Positions 43,001-54,479 of a DNA stretch of 64,000 nt are shown here, in pieces. The DNA is from Symbiodinium kawagutii (Eukaryota; Sar; Dinophyceae; Suessiales; Symbiodiniaceae): positions 66,819 through 130,818 of the forward strand of contig VSDK01010166.1 of the NCBI GenBank assembly GCA_009767595.1. The letters run 5' to 3'. The translations under genes were made by a program, and so were the position numbers. Under the pieces are notes generated by a model. The model had not been told where the DNA came from and made no database searches. It worked only from the letters and a program-made list of their open reading frames with translations. Position 1 is the stretch's first letter. The number at the start of each line of letters is the position of its first letter.

Positions 43001-46000
43001 CTAGTAATGATTAACACATGGTTGGTTGACTAATGCTTTTCATAGGGGTTAAACACCAATTGAGCAGTTGTGGTTTGGTCAAGAAAGCTGTTGGACTGTT
43101 GGACAGCGCCTTGGATATCCATGACAGGAAACCTCCGGCCATCCATGTTCACCGGAGGTTCAGAGTCGCCCACAAACACATGGCCCCGATCAAAAGCTGG
43201 TGCACTAGTTGTTCACATCCTTCAAGCAAACTCGAGTTGTTGGCATGTTCATCCACCCACTTTTTGTGTTTTTAGTGATGGCCCACAACCATATTTTGTT
43301 ATTGATCATTTCTACATCGATTAATTACTCAATTGGTAGTAACCAACAACCATATTATTCTCTTTCGTAATCTTATTTGGACGTGGAAAATCCACCATTG
43401 ATATCTTTCCGAACTACTTTACAACTGGTTCCATTATTGGTTGCTTCACCTGCGGAAAAATAGTAATTTGCCGCACGCCAGAGGGTAGCACTATCGCTGA
43501 TGCCAGGGTATCTGGGCCGCCTATTGGACAACGAACGCACCTTGGAATCGCAACGTGCACGATCTCGGTGGTGAATGGCTGTAGGAATGGTGATGGCAAT
43601 GGTGGTCGCAAGGGTGATAGCAATGGTGATTGCAAGGGTGATTGCAAGGGTGATTGCAATGGTGATTGCAATGGTGATTGCAATGGTGATTGCAAGGGTG
43701 ATTGCAAGGGTGATAGCAATGGTGATAGCATCTTGAGATTTCAGAGATGATTGACGGCACCTAGCTGATGTTCAGTTGACAATCATAGTTCAGCATGGTT
43801 AGGATGATTGCTTTTGGATTCTAGCACCTTGGTGCTCTTTTGTGAACAGTTTGAACTCATGCTTCATGGTTTACCCTGACTCTTTGAGATCTCGAGTTTT
43901 ATGGACCTTCCTGAGTTTGGTTTCTATTTGGCTGATGTCCTTAGTTTTATTATAGAAAGGCTCAAGAAGATAATCTATTTGACTAAGTCCTTAGTTTGAC
44001 ATTTTCATTGGTTTTCTTTAACTGCTCAAATCCTCAAAAATCTGTGGATACAGCTGATACGCAGCTGTTCGGGTGATACTTCATGATGAAGCAGAATCCC
44101 ATGATGCAGGAATCCCATGATGAATCAGGAGCCAATTTTGGTGCTTGTGAATTCTCACTGTGCCCCAAAGTGGTGGAAGGTGCCGAAATCTACGAGCAGA
44201 TCATGGTTGGAAGGTTGACCGACCTGCCGGGGTTATTTTTGGGTGACGGGGAACCAGGAGTACAGGGTTTTGACCCCCAGCCATGTGAGAAACTCTGGTG
44301 GCTCTGCCGAATCCGCCAGATATGATGATTTTTGGGTGGTTGCTCATTTTGGAAGTTTGACTGTTTGACTGGTTGTATCCCCAACTTGGTCGACTAGTGT
44401 TGCTGGTTGTTTGCCCAAATTGCGTTTACTGCTTGACTGGTTTTTGTTGAGCGGAATGTTTGTTGGTAATTCCCAATTCGACTGGCTGTTGGTTATTGTT
44501 GGATATTGTTGGGATATTGTTGGCAATTCCGATTGCTCAACAAAAGATGAGAACAATAATCACAATAATAAGTAAATGACTGGTTTCTTTTTTTACCGGT
44601 TTTTTCTCTTTCTATTTTGGTGAAAAAACAATAAATGGCTCAATAAACATCCACAAAAGTTGTTGGACATTGTTGGCAAGTCCAATGTTTTAACAAGAAA
44701 TAAGAACAAAAATCACCATAACAACCATTTTTTTCAAAAATCACATGGTGTAACCAAAAAAATGCTCAACAAACATCAACATACATGAACTAGGTGAAAC
44801 CTTGTGCATGCTCAGCCAAAAAATTGCTCAACCCCCATTTTTTTGTTGGTGAAACTTGGTGAAGCTCAGCTCCCTTTCCACCAGTCGTTTTGGTCGCTCC
44901 CTGGTGAGGCTTGCAACGCTCCGCGGCTCTCCTGGAGTTCCTGAACGCCCCGCTCCACCACGCCGGCGATGGCGCTGCCCTCCCGGATGTCAAGGCGGGT
45001 GTGGCAGTGGTTGCTGGCCAGAGATTTGGGGATGGCTTGGATAGGTTAAGCATGGTAAATGGATGGTAATGGATGTAATGTTGGTTTCTGATTAGTATCT
45101 ACCTGTTGGTTTCATCTATTTTCATTACTTTAGGGGGGGGTTACACTAATCAGAAACCAACATTAAATGAAAATGGGTTCGCAGTGGTGAATGGTTGAGA
45201 ATGGATGTAAATGAATGTTAGTGGATGCCCATGGTTGATTATAGCATTGTTGTTGGTATCAAGCATTATTGGGGTAACAATGGTCAGTGGTTGATACAAA
45301 ACGACCGAACTGGTTGTAAAATGTTGCTAGCAGTGAATTATTGGTGATTAAAAATGGTTAATTACAAAGCAGTGTCCCCCAAGTATTGAAGGACTCGAAA
45401 TGGTGGGGGGTTCTTTCTTCACGCAGGCAAAGCCTTTTGGATGTCTTGAAAAAGATGATGGTCGATGGTGGTAAAAACTCGTGTTTTCTGAAACTAATTC
45501 ACCTCGGACCTGCGAATGAATGGAGTAATGATAAGAATGAGTGGAAGTGATCACACTATGATGAAGGGCTGCCCATAGCGAACATAACATTAACATTCAT
45601 AGCTATTGATTCAGACGCTTTGTTTGAGGGTGCAAAACTATGATGGATAACAGCAATCACTGTTTCCGATTAAGATCCTTTGTGAATTGGACGTTTAAGA
45701 TTGCTTTACATTAGTAGGAAAGCTTTTATGTTCCCAATCGGATATCTTTTGCCGTGTGAAATATGTCGCCAGCCGTTGATCGCAAGTGCTGGATCACATT
45801 GGAAATAATGAGCCATGAGCCATCAATCTCAATGAGTGAGACAGGTTGAACGGAACACAGGTTCAGCTATTCTGAATCGTTATTAACCATCAGGCACCAT
45901 CATACAGCATAGGTTGTGCCCTATGCCCCAAAAAAAATCATCGTGAACCACTACTGTAGCCGATGGGAAAAACATTGCCCCGTGGTTAAACAAAATCAAC

Positions 46001-49000
46001 CTTGCATTAAACCATTCAACATTGTCCATCAATTAATGGCTGGTGTACTATTAACCACTTAACCACTGATGCAGAATTTATCCACTAATGAACCATTGAG
46101 AAACCATCACTTCGAACCCCAACGGCTAGTTAACCAAGAGTAACCGTCATTCCAAACCATAAACCAGCAACTTTCCAACAGTAACTGGCTAGCTAAGTGG
46201 TTAACTATTGGTTGCCCAACTAACCAAGCCAGTTACTGGTTGGCTTGCTAATTGGTTACCAATTGGTTACACTATTGATGACTGACCCCCCAGGGCTCGC
46301 TAACCACTTGCAACTCACCAATCCTAACCCCTCCACGACCCGTTCCCCCCGTTCCAAGGCTCCGGAAGCGGACCCGACTGTGGCTGACCCGTGCTCCCCG
46401 GTGGGCGGCACCATGGCGGTGATCCGCAGCGTGCCTGGGACGTGGATGGCGTTGATGAATTGGATGAACCCTACGAAACCTTATGCAAACTTTCTGGAAC
46501 CCTACGAAAAACCCTTTAAAACCATATAAAACCCTTATAAATCCTGATCACTCTTTTCAAATCAGGGAAAATGAAGCCCATTAAACCCTAGAAATCCAAC
46601 AAAAACCCAAAAAAAGTATTTTTAAAACCCTATATAAATCTTTATTTTTCCTTACAAGACCCTCCCAAATCCCCCAACTTTTGCAGTTGGACTCCCCGAC
46701 ACTCGGGCGGCTCAGGTGCGCGCTCGCCTCACTGGAGAGCCTGGGGGCCTCGAGGCATGGCACCTGTGAGGTACATGTTGCAACCGTAGAACTATGGTTG
46801 TAACCCAGCTCTATAACTATATAACTAGGCATATAACTTTATATATCACTTTATAACTATATCTATATAACTTTATAGCCATATAACTAGGTCGCAAACT
46901 GTTAACCTTTATAACTATAGGCATATATAACTATATGCTTGCAAGTAAAAAATAGCAATCTATAGTTGTAACTTTGTAACAGTTATATGGTTATTACCTG
47001 TAACCCACCTCTATAAGCATATAACTGTTACAACTATATATTGCTATATTTTATTTGTCATCCACCTCTATAACCACATGGTGGTTTCTTGGAATAGGGG
47101 GACCCCAAAAATGGTTGGTCTATTGAGATCAATCATCTAAATTGAATGATTTTGGGGTACCCCTATTTAAAGAAACCCCCATATAACCGTTACAACTATA
47201 TATTGTTATAGTTTACTTGTAAGTGACCTTAAGTGGGTTACAACCATAGTTTTAGCGGGTTACAACGACAAGATAACCATGTGTTACAACCATAGTTTCA
47301 GTGGGTTATGTGTTTGATATGTTTTTACAAGGGTTATAAGTTATGAGTAATAAGCAGATATGGCTATTACCTTAGTTCTACAAAGGTTGTAGCCATAGCT
47401 TTACACGGGTGACAGCCATAAACTTCCAAGGGTTGTAAGCATTAGATGGTTAATGAATGAATGTGTTGATAACGGTGAATCACCCGTGAATCCCACCTAC
47501 TTGGATCCAATGCTTAAGAAATAAAGTCCGGTCACAACACAGGGGAAAGCTCCCATGGCGATAGACTCACGGTGTCACGTCTTTTGGAAATGTTCTTCCT
47601 GTACCAAACCCGTTGCTTGAAGGTTGTACCAACAATCAGCTTGCCAGAATGTTTCAATGTATTTAAAGTGTCCTCAAAATTTGCAGAACTCAGAAAATTG
47701 GTAACAGCAAGACATTCGAAAAAGCTCAGACATTCGAAAAAGCTCAGCCATAAACATCATCAGTCAAGCAAACAAAAAATAAGATGATCAGAAATCAACG
47801 AATACATCTGATTGATCTCTTATAGGACCACCTGCTCGCCCTCATCCCGGCTGAACCTCCGGGAAGGCGCTGGAATAAAAATCTTATTTGCAACGAGGTG
47901 AGCATGCGGACTCCCCAACCTTTGCCCAGCACACGCCACGGTGCAGCGCGGATGCGCGGCCCTGACTTCAGGTGGTGATTTGTGCGGATGCTGTGGCTCC
48001 CTGCGCTGCGCCTTGGTCCAGCTCTACCATAGATTAATCATTGTCATGGTACAAGATATTCAATTGTTGTATTACGATATGTTATTAATAATTCAATTGG
48101 TCAGCTAACAATGGATAACTAACCTTCAATAACCATTGTCATAGTAACATGGGTGATTGAAGGTTCTTCATACGGCCGTGATTCAATCATGGCGATGATC
48201 ACATTTCTATCATTCATTAGATCAACTTAAACAATCAATTTTGATAGTAATTGATCGATATCCAAGATTCATCAAACAATTAATCAGTCTCCAGTCTCTT
48301 GATGATTATTGGCCATGACAGTCTCTTGATGATCATCGGCCATGATCATCAACATTTCTTTCAAGGATGCTCTCTGTGAATGGTCAAGCCCTATAGGCAC
48401 TGCTCTTCCCGCTGCGGCTGCGCTTGCGCAGTGGGGCACCGTGGTGGCCATGAGGTGCGCTTAGCGTTGAGACCACTGCTGGAGTTGGGCGAGGACTGGG
48501 GCGACGCCAGTCCCAGCCTGGAACCGAGATCCAGTGGCTCCTGGGAGCCTCGTCCGTCGCTGGGGAGGTGGATGAGTGGCTGGCTGCGTTGATAAGTAGG
48601 TGTTGAACGTGTATTGTCCAGTGATGGCTGGCTTTGTTCATCAGTCTGGTGGCTTTTGTTGATTCGGTTTTGTTGTGAAAGTGTGAAGTTTTGGGTTTAT
48701 TCAGACTGAGTTTGTGTCATTGTTTGACTTAGTGTTGAAGCTTGTATTGCCCATAGCTTTCTTATTGCTAGTTGTTGTGCCCTAGCTCCTAGCTTCGGGG
48801 TAAACAAATACTGAGTTGAAGACTTGATGGTTGCTATCCTATCCTTGTCGTTGCACTCATTTCTATACATCTCTCTATGGTAAAATCCAAGTTTGAAGCC
48901 CTGTAGGTGAAGTTTCGATGCTTTTTTGCACCTGGCAATCCAGCCCAAACTGCAAACAACTATGTTGTGGGCTTTCGTTGTGGATTTTTTTTTGTTTGGC

Positions 49001-52000
49001 CCAGCCTCTGAGGAGAGGCTGGGGGGGGTGGGCTTGGATCCCTCCAAGAGTCAGGCCCGGCCGTGCGGTCAAATGCCCTCTTCGAGGCTGAAATGATGGG
49101 AACCTGGGGATTTCCTTGGCCACGTAGCGGTTTTCTCAATATAGGGAACCCCACGAGTGGAGGTTTCTCACATTTTGTTCCTATGAATGGCTGGATGATT
49201 TGGGAGGTCTTCAGGTCCATTGTTTTGAGACCACCGGCCAGTTGCAGGTTGATGATTCAGAATGGCTAGTGGTTGAACTCTGGCTAAAGATTGCTGATTA
49301 CGAGGATCAACAACGGTCGATTGACTATGGTGGGAAATCCTACCAGCATGATGAGGGCTGATATACCTCATCAACAACTCATCATTCAAAAACTGGCCCT
49401 GAGGATCGGACGTTGGTAATCAACCAGCATCATGGCTGGCCGTTGGCAATCCATCGTCATGGCCACGTTTTCAAACGGGTGTTTTCCAAAACAGGGGCAC
49501 CCCCAAATCATCCAAGACCAATCATTTACAAGAATAACTCATCCATTTTTAGAGTTCCATATTGAAAGAACCACCCTAATGAGACACCACTTACTTGTGA
49601 ACAGGCACTTCTTTTGTAACACTGCGGCCAGGGACAAGTAGCTCCTTGGCAATTTTTGCCGTTGAAGCCACAAGTGGCTGGGGTGGGGGGGGGGCCGGCC
49701 AGGACCGGAGTATCTATATAGCCTTTTAACACAGGACTGGTTGGTGGTTTTAAACATTCTCTATTTTCCCTCGTGATTATCAACAAATGGTTGGTTGACA
49801 AGCATATGTTTCAAGGAGGTTGAAACCACCAAGCACAGGAGCTAAGGAGCTACGCTGATCAGAAAAACCCCATGGGTTGAAGAGTCGCTGGTGGACGACT
49901 CATCCTCCGTTGCCGCAGGAGCTGACCCATCCCTTCGAGCTGGCACCTGGCTCCCTGTGGCAGGTGGGGACTCGCACTGTCGTCCATTTGTTGGAGATCA
50001 GCAATTCTTCCGGACCTTTCTACCTCATGGTCATGTGTTTCATTTATTCATTTGTTTCTTTATGGATATATATTTATCTATTTATTTGATGATTTATTTA
50101 TTGATATATTTATGTAGGACCTATGTGCAGCAATGTGGTGTCTACCCATGCGCTGCTCAGCACCTAAAAAGCAAGCTCATAAAACCGTGATACCGGTAGC
50201 CAATTGTCGACTAACAGGCGTTGATTGCACCGCAGGTGGCAGCAGTGGGAGTGTCCAAAGACGGTTCCATGGGCCACTTGGCGGCACTGGTGGGAGGCGA
50301 GCCAGGTCACCAAGTGGATCGCCAATGGTAGTGCAATGGCACTCTTGGGCCGTTCCCAGCTTAATTAATAGATATGATATTATGATATGATAGTAACCTC
50401 CTAAGACATAGCAACCAAAAAGAGCATTGAATGCGGAAATCAGCAGCAATGCAAGTCCCAAAGGTCAAAATCAAAAGCCGCCCTGGTGTAGCCAAGCCCT
50501 AGGATTCCGACACCAAACAAATCTTTTGACCGTCCTTGGACACCACAACTGGACATCTCAAAGAATGGCCATCCTTGCGTTGGGACTATGCTCTTGGTGA
50601 GATGAGGTGATGCAGCAAGAACAGAAGTCCAACAATACAGGGAGCAGCAATCAGCAACACTAGATGTTGCTGTTACTGGCTGGTTGGGAGGAGCGAGGCC
50701 AGGAGCCAGGGGTATCCTGGCCTAGCCCGTCAAAGGGGAAACCAGTTGGAGCTACCCGGAGTGCTCATTGACCAAATGCTACGAGTTGTGGCCGCCCTGG
50801 TTGGAGCCAACATGCTTTTGAGCTGGCAATTGTTAGTCTATGCCTTTTGTTTTTCGTAAAACACTCTTCAAGACATCAAAAGTGATACTGCATTTCGTTA
50901 AGTACATGCAGCAATTGTGTAGCATTGACGATATGGTGGCTATATATCCTGTTTTTTTTCTTGTTTGCTTGTCGTTAAGCAAGCCTATTCCTGTTCAAAG
51001 AAACATGGCAACCCACAATTCAGTACTACAACCATTGTTATGGACGGTGACGTCAGCCATTACACAAGAGACAACATGAGATCATCAAAGATTATTGCCT
51101 ACTGAATATCTATGATGGACGCTTGATAGTCAATCATCAGTTCTGTTGTAATGAAAGCACATATCATCAAACTATGATTTATTTTGATAGATTAGCAAAC
51201 GCAATCATCATTAACCACTTTCATTACGGCCCACAAACATCAATGAACCATGGGGTCCCGACTATCTCACCAGCCACCAGCAGCTACTCGACTCATCCAG
51301 GAATTAATGACTCATAGACTAGTACAACCATCAATATGACCATCCATGACTCATCAACTATCAATTCAAAAGTAGCATTCAACCAATGATCCAATCAAGT
51401 AACTAATCATTGAATCCATTACTTAGCCAGTAACACCGTCAACTAACCATCACTAACCATCATCAACCATCATCAACCATCATTCTGTCACTAACCATCA
51501 CTAACCATCACTAACCATCACTTAACCATGAACACTTCACCATCCACTTCCGTTGCTTCCATGGCCGCGCGTCGTTTTTCGAGTCGTCAGGTCGGGAGGT
51601 GCGGATCCAAATCCGAGCTCCGGACGACGACACGCTGAAGCAGGCGCGACGGGACGTTCATCCGGTGGGCGTTGATGCTGGCGCTTGGTGGGTTCAGTGA
51701 TGGGGTGCCTGGGGTGGATGGTGATTGGTGGGTTAAGTAGTTAATCAAGTAGTGGTGAAGCCTAGCTGGTTTAGCTGGGATACTTATTGTACCCTATTGA
51801 CCAGCTAAACCATTTAGTTAACCATACCCTATTTAACAATAGTAGGGTACCATAAGTCTCATAAGGAACAATAGTAGGGTATCATAAGTACCAATAGTAG
51901 GGAATATACAAGCTATACGTGGCTATGGGTCAAGCAGTTCACCAACGAATTCTGGATTTACCAAGAATTTCATGGCGAGAACTAGCTGGTGAATGATGGG

Positions 52001-52981
52001 GGTACCAGGGGGACTAAGGGTGAATTGACCCACAGCCAGGTGGTTCAATGATGGGATGATGGTAGGGGTGGTTGGTTGCGATTAGATGTGATTAGTGGTG
52101 GTGAAAGTTGAGATCATTGAAGAGTGTTTTTCTAGTGAATGGTTTACAAGATGGTTGATAACGGTTGGTAGCAAGCCTGGTGAAAAGTGATGGTCGATGG
52201 TTAGATGAAAGATGGTAATTGTTTGTGAGACCGTATTTGTTAAACTTTTGGTTGATGATGGGTATTGATGGCGAGCTTTCAAAATGGCCGGCAACGAGTG
52301 ACGATTGGCATGAAATATATGATAGTGACTTTTGCTGGAAAGCAAGTGACTTTATGGCCACCTAACGAAGGTACAAAGAAGAGAATCAACAAATTATTCA
52401 TAGTGGTTGGTAGTGGTTCATCGTGGTTGATGGTGGTGAGTGAGAACAGTTGTATTTGCTTCGGGTGAATCACAGAGTATAATTGCTAGTCATGGTTCAT
52501 CAGCATTGGTGGTTGATGGTGGTAAGTCACAATGGGTGCATGAACTCCCATTAGAGACTATTGTCATTTTGATTGCACATCCATTTTACATCCATGATAA
52601 AGAAATGAAGCATTACAAGTTGGTTGAGCGCTGGTATTAAGTGGTTTTCAATCAAGGCATCAACACATAGTACTTTCACCCGCCTTTGATACCAGCTAAT
52701 GGTGGATGATATCAGCACCGTTCATGGGTAACAGTATTAATTGTCACCGGCGAATTGGATGGCCGTATCAAAAGTCCCAACCATTAGCTAATGGTTCTTA
52801 TTCACCATCAACAGTTGATACCTTCACAGCTAGTGGTTGATTCGATGCCACTATTAAGGAATTAAACCCTACCACCTACCCCCCTACCTTACCAGTCAGG
52901 TGAAGGTATCAACCATTGATGTCTCCCTTCGTGAGGTTCGCGAGTCTTTGGCCGAGCGGCCCGAGGAGCGATGGCCGAAGG
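39946..52981 (+). CDS. Gene D: PX-domain protein in many small exons
   Basis: Exons read in phase: 39946-40094, 40450-40558, 40896-40984, (gap), 41413-41486, 41940-42000, 42781-42841, 44909-44994, 46359-46430, 46687-46770, 47826-47897, (gap), 49919-50029, 50236-50327, (gap), about 51571-51664, 52900-52981. The PX domain lies across 41413-44994. Segments before and after it are protein-like but unrecognised. Donors are mainly GT or GC, with a GA after 42000; every placed intron ends in AG. Introns reach about 2 kb and hold MITEs. The 5' end may include the islands at 36-39 kb; the 3' end may be the TAG at about 54078. PX domains bind phosphoinositides and place proteins on endosomal or vacuolar membranes. 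Whether C and D are separate genes rests only on the possible stop at 34832. Confidence 0.58.
40450..40558 (+). CDS. Gene D exon
   Basis: Acceptor GTTTCAACCAG, GT donor. Encodes SSLPTEPPGIEDLMTSPEAS and WEEHRLM. In phase on both sides. Confidence 0.55.
40896..40984 (+). CDS. Gene D exon
   Basis: Acceptor GCACGGCAG, donor GG/GTAACC. Encodes VIRLLDFRMFRTDTLARHPA and LVDVLAMPW. The join to the PX exon at 41413 needs one more small exon or another donor; an island at about 41315-41360 is a candidate. Confidence 0.55.
41413..41486 (+). CDS. Gene D PX exon 1: RRYSEF motif
   Basis: Acceptor CATCGCCCAG, GC donor. Encodes VWYSMQLSNGHECWGVTRRY and SEFL. A strand, a Trp and then RRYSEF is the PX signature; the first Arg and the aromatic bind the 3-phosphate and inositol ring in known PX domains. 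A minus-strand ORF over the same bases (41326-41637) is a shadow. Confidence 0.75.
41940..42000 (+). CDS. Gene D PX exon 2: LPxLPPK loop
   Basis: Acceptor GCTGGCCAG. Continues FLR/CHVKLLELFQQEQLPKLPPK, the PX proline loop. Donor probably GA (GAG is repeated at the next exon start, so the cut is ambiguous). Confidence 0.75.
42657..42690. repeat. GAT microsatellite
   Basis: About eight GAT units in a gene D intron. Confidence 0.9.
42781..42841 (+). CDS. Gene D PX exon 3
   Basis: Acceptor GTACACCGCAG, GC donor. Encodes ESLLQRAFGSKGTRDNWMEE; joins exon 4 as EER/LQRSAALLEFLN, the usual R...L..FL helix of PX domains. Confidence 0.68.
42965..43066. mobile_element. MITE family B copy
   Basis: CTTGGTGGTTTGATTGACAT ... 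CCCTAGTAATGATTAAC ... CATAGGGGTTAAACACCAAT. Between PX exons 3 and 4. Confidence 0.65.
43090..43215 (+). CDS. Exon-like island, unknown
   Basis: The frame reads KKAVGLLDSALDIHDRKPPA and IHVHRRFRVAHKHM. It is not needed for the PX join (42841 to 44909 is in phase), so it is an alternative exon or chance. Confidence 0.25.
43590..43735. repeat. 12-bp minisatellite GGTGATTGCAA(T/G)
   Basis: About twelve units; variants GGTGATAGCAAT at the ends. Poly-GDCN frames are artefacts. Confidence 0.92.
44909..44994 (+). CDS. Gene D PX exon 4
   Basis: Acceptor CCTGGTGAG, GC donor. Encodes LQRSAALLEFLNAPLHHAGD and GAALPDVK, the last PX helix and linker. ORFs on other frames and the minus strand across 44790-45053 are shadows. 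Confidence 0.68.
46359..46770 (+). CDS. Gene D two exons after the PX domain
   Basis: 46359-46430 (APEADPTVADPCSPVGGTMA, VIRS; GT donor) and 46687-46770 (LDSPTLGRLRCALASLESLG, ASRHGTCE; TTTTGCAG acceptor, GAG/GTACAT donor). Both are phase 0. Helical, no family recognised. Confidence 0.6.
47080..47184. mobile_element. MITE family A copy
   Basis: GGTGGTTTCTTGGAATAGGG ... to CCCCTATTTAAAGAAACCCC; both ends well kept. Confidence 0.8.
47826..47897 (+). CDS. Gene D exon with canonical splice sites
   Basis: CTCTTATAG before, GAG/GTGAGC after. 24 codons: DHLLALIPAEPPGRRWNKNL and ICNE. Another possible exon follows at about 47951-48004, open in two frames. Confidence 0.62.
48395..48600 (+). CDS. Candidate gene D exon(s)
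   Basis: A GC-rich island with several open frames. One ends TEIQWLLGASSVAGEVDEWL then AALISR, which looks like the C-terminal helix of a PH domain (W..AL). Exon limits unresolved; an exon WGTVVAM with AG/GT sites lies at about 48433-48456. About 49035-49100 is a further island (LQESGPAVRSNALFEAEM). Confidence 0.35.
49127..49238. mobile_element. MITE family A copy
   Basis: GCGGTTTTCTCAATATAGGG ... GTTTTGAGACCACCGG. Confidence 0.6.
49476..49576. mobile_element. MITE family A copy
   Basis: CGGGTGTTTTCCAAAACAGG ... CCCCAAATCATCCAAGAC ... ATTGAAAGAACCACCC. Confidence 0.65.
49737..49837. mobile_element. MITE family B copy
   Basis: CTGGTTGGTGGTTTTAAACA ... ATGGTTGGTTGAC ... GTTGAAACCACCAAG. Confidence 0.75.
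49919..50327 (+). CDS. Gene D two exons
   Basis: 49919-50029 (ELTHPFELAPGSLWQVGTRT, VVHLLEISNSSGPFYLM) and 50236-50327 (VAAVGVSKDGSMGHLAALVG, GEPGHQVDRQ). GT donors, CGCAG acceptors, phase 0 join giving FYLM/VAAVG. Beta-rich, unrecognised. Confidence 0.58.
51571..52981 (+). CDS. Gene D two distal exons
   Basis: About 51571-51664 (GREVRIQIRAPDDDTLKQAR, RDVHP; GT donor) joins 52900-52981 (VKVSTIDVSLREVRESLAER, PEERWPK; acceptor ACCAGTCAG) in phase 0. The 5' limit of the first is uncertain. A last candidate at about 54024-54078 (ACEAAQKEPSDMKEPGP then TAG) may be the gene end. Confidence 0.52.
51920..52037. mobile_element. MITE family C copy
   Basis: TGGCTATGGGTCAAGCAGTT ... CCAGGGGGACTAAGGGTG ... 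AATTGACCCACAGCCA; inverted ends clear. Confidence 0.8.
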
Positions 52982-53019
52982 GTAGTGACGAGATACCAGG
53001 AATGGTAAAGGTGAAAAGT

Positions 53020-53135
53020 GGCTATGGGTCAACACCAATCATCCAAAAATGGTGGATGATCACCAAGAATTTCATGAGGAAAACAGCCTGGGTAGTGGAA
53101 AAATAGGGGAACTAAGGGTGAACTGAGCCAACAAC
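53020..53135. mobile_element. MITE family C copy, decayed
   Basis: TGGCTATGGGTCAACACCAA ... GGGGAACTAAGGGTGAACTG. Confidence 0.55.
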
Positions 53136-53898
53136 AGCGGTTGGAATCTCGTTGCCGGTCAAGATTCTCCCAAACAATGGGTGGGTGAACATGCCAGAAA
53201 CTGTCTGGATCGTATGGGGCATGAGGGTCATGTTCTCTAGGGGTACCAGGATTTGACCCTCAGATTATTTGTGAGGTGGTGGTTGGGTATGGGGGTAAGG
53301 CTATCCGATCGTTGCTAATCACTAGTGTGTTCCACTCCATTTTTTTAAGGGCCCCTTGTTGCTTCATCACTTTGATTGTTAAGGATAGCTGAATCGTAAG
53401 CAACAGTCAGGGGATACCAAGAAGTCAGGTCACTAATTTTGAGGGTTGCATAGTTGTGTATTGACAAATTAGTAGTGCATGGGGCCGAATGAAACAAGAA
53501 AGTAACAATCATGGAGTTATATGCCAAGAAGACTACGTGTTTGGACTTGGAGGTTTCACAATCGCTGTTTTGCAACCATGTTGGAATGACTCCGCGGAGT
53601 TTAGCATGAAACAAAGTGGGGTGGTTTCTTTTCAGGGACGTGTGACAGCATGGCGATCATGGGGTTGTGCGGAAGAACTAACAAGAATAGCCAATCATAG
53701 TCATCGAAAACAATGAACCATCAATAAGATATCCCAGTTTACGAAAGTGTATGTTTCACATTTGAACGTGTTTTTCTCATGTGTAGTACTACACTATTCA
53801 GATGCGATCGGGACATGCATTTTCAATTCATTGCAGCATATGTGAATGGATGTGTGGACATTGTAAATGCGCATTTTTGTTCATGTCATGTTTATTTT

Positions 53899-53995
53899 TG
53901 GCTGGTGGTTTAAAACATGTTTTATTGTCCCTCGCAATGACTAACAAATGATGGGTTGACTGATATTTTTCATAGGGGTTGAAACCACCAACCAG
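53899..53995. mobile_element. MITE family B copy
   Basis: TGGCTGGTGGTTTAAAACAT ... TTTTTCATAGGGGTTGAAAC then CACCAACCAG. Confidence 0.8.
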
Positions 53996-54479
53996 ATTTG
54001 TTTAGAATCAATCAGCACCAACAGGCGTGCGAGGCGGCGCAGAAGGAGCCCAGTGACATGAAGGAACCAGGCCCCTAGAGCGGGCTCGAGCGCCAGTGCG
54101 ACACCTGTGCAGACAAATCGGTGTTGCAGATGGACAGTGGTTCAACATGTTTCATGATGGTTCATATATGTTCATATTATCAAACTTATGGTTGATGATT
54201 CTAACTAGCGGTGAACCTATGGTTTATGGGCAATCTTTGGTCAGACGGATTAGCATTGTTCAAGGACCATCGAGGCCAGTCGTGATTTGCATCAGCCATC
54301 ACTTTAAAATGGATATACCATCATGACAGCAAGAGAAGGACAGCTCTAGATTGCACTGATCAACCGTCATTGCCAACATGCACAACGCCACTAATATAAA
54401 TCAATGCATAAATAAATAAATATATATATATATATGCTAGCCCCCCCCCAAAACCCACCTTTGTGCATACACATGAATT

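Noticed and set aside
43414..43760. Proline/Leu and Cys/Asn repeat ORFs
   Set aside because: 12-bp minisatellite.
44790..45053. Minus-strand 87-codon and plus-strand 62-codon ORFs
   Set aside because: Shadows of the PX exon 44909-44994, which is in another plus frame.
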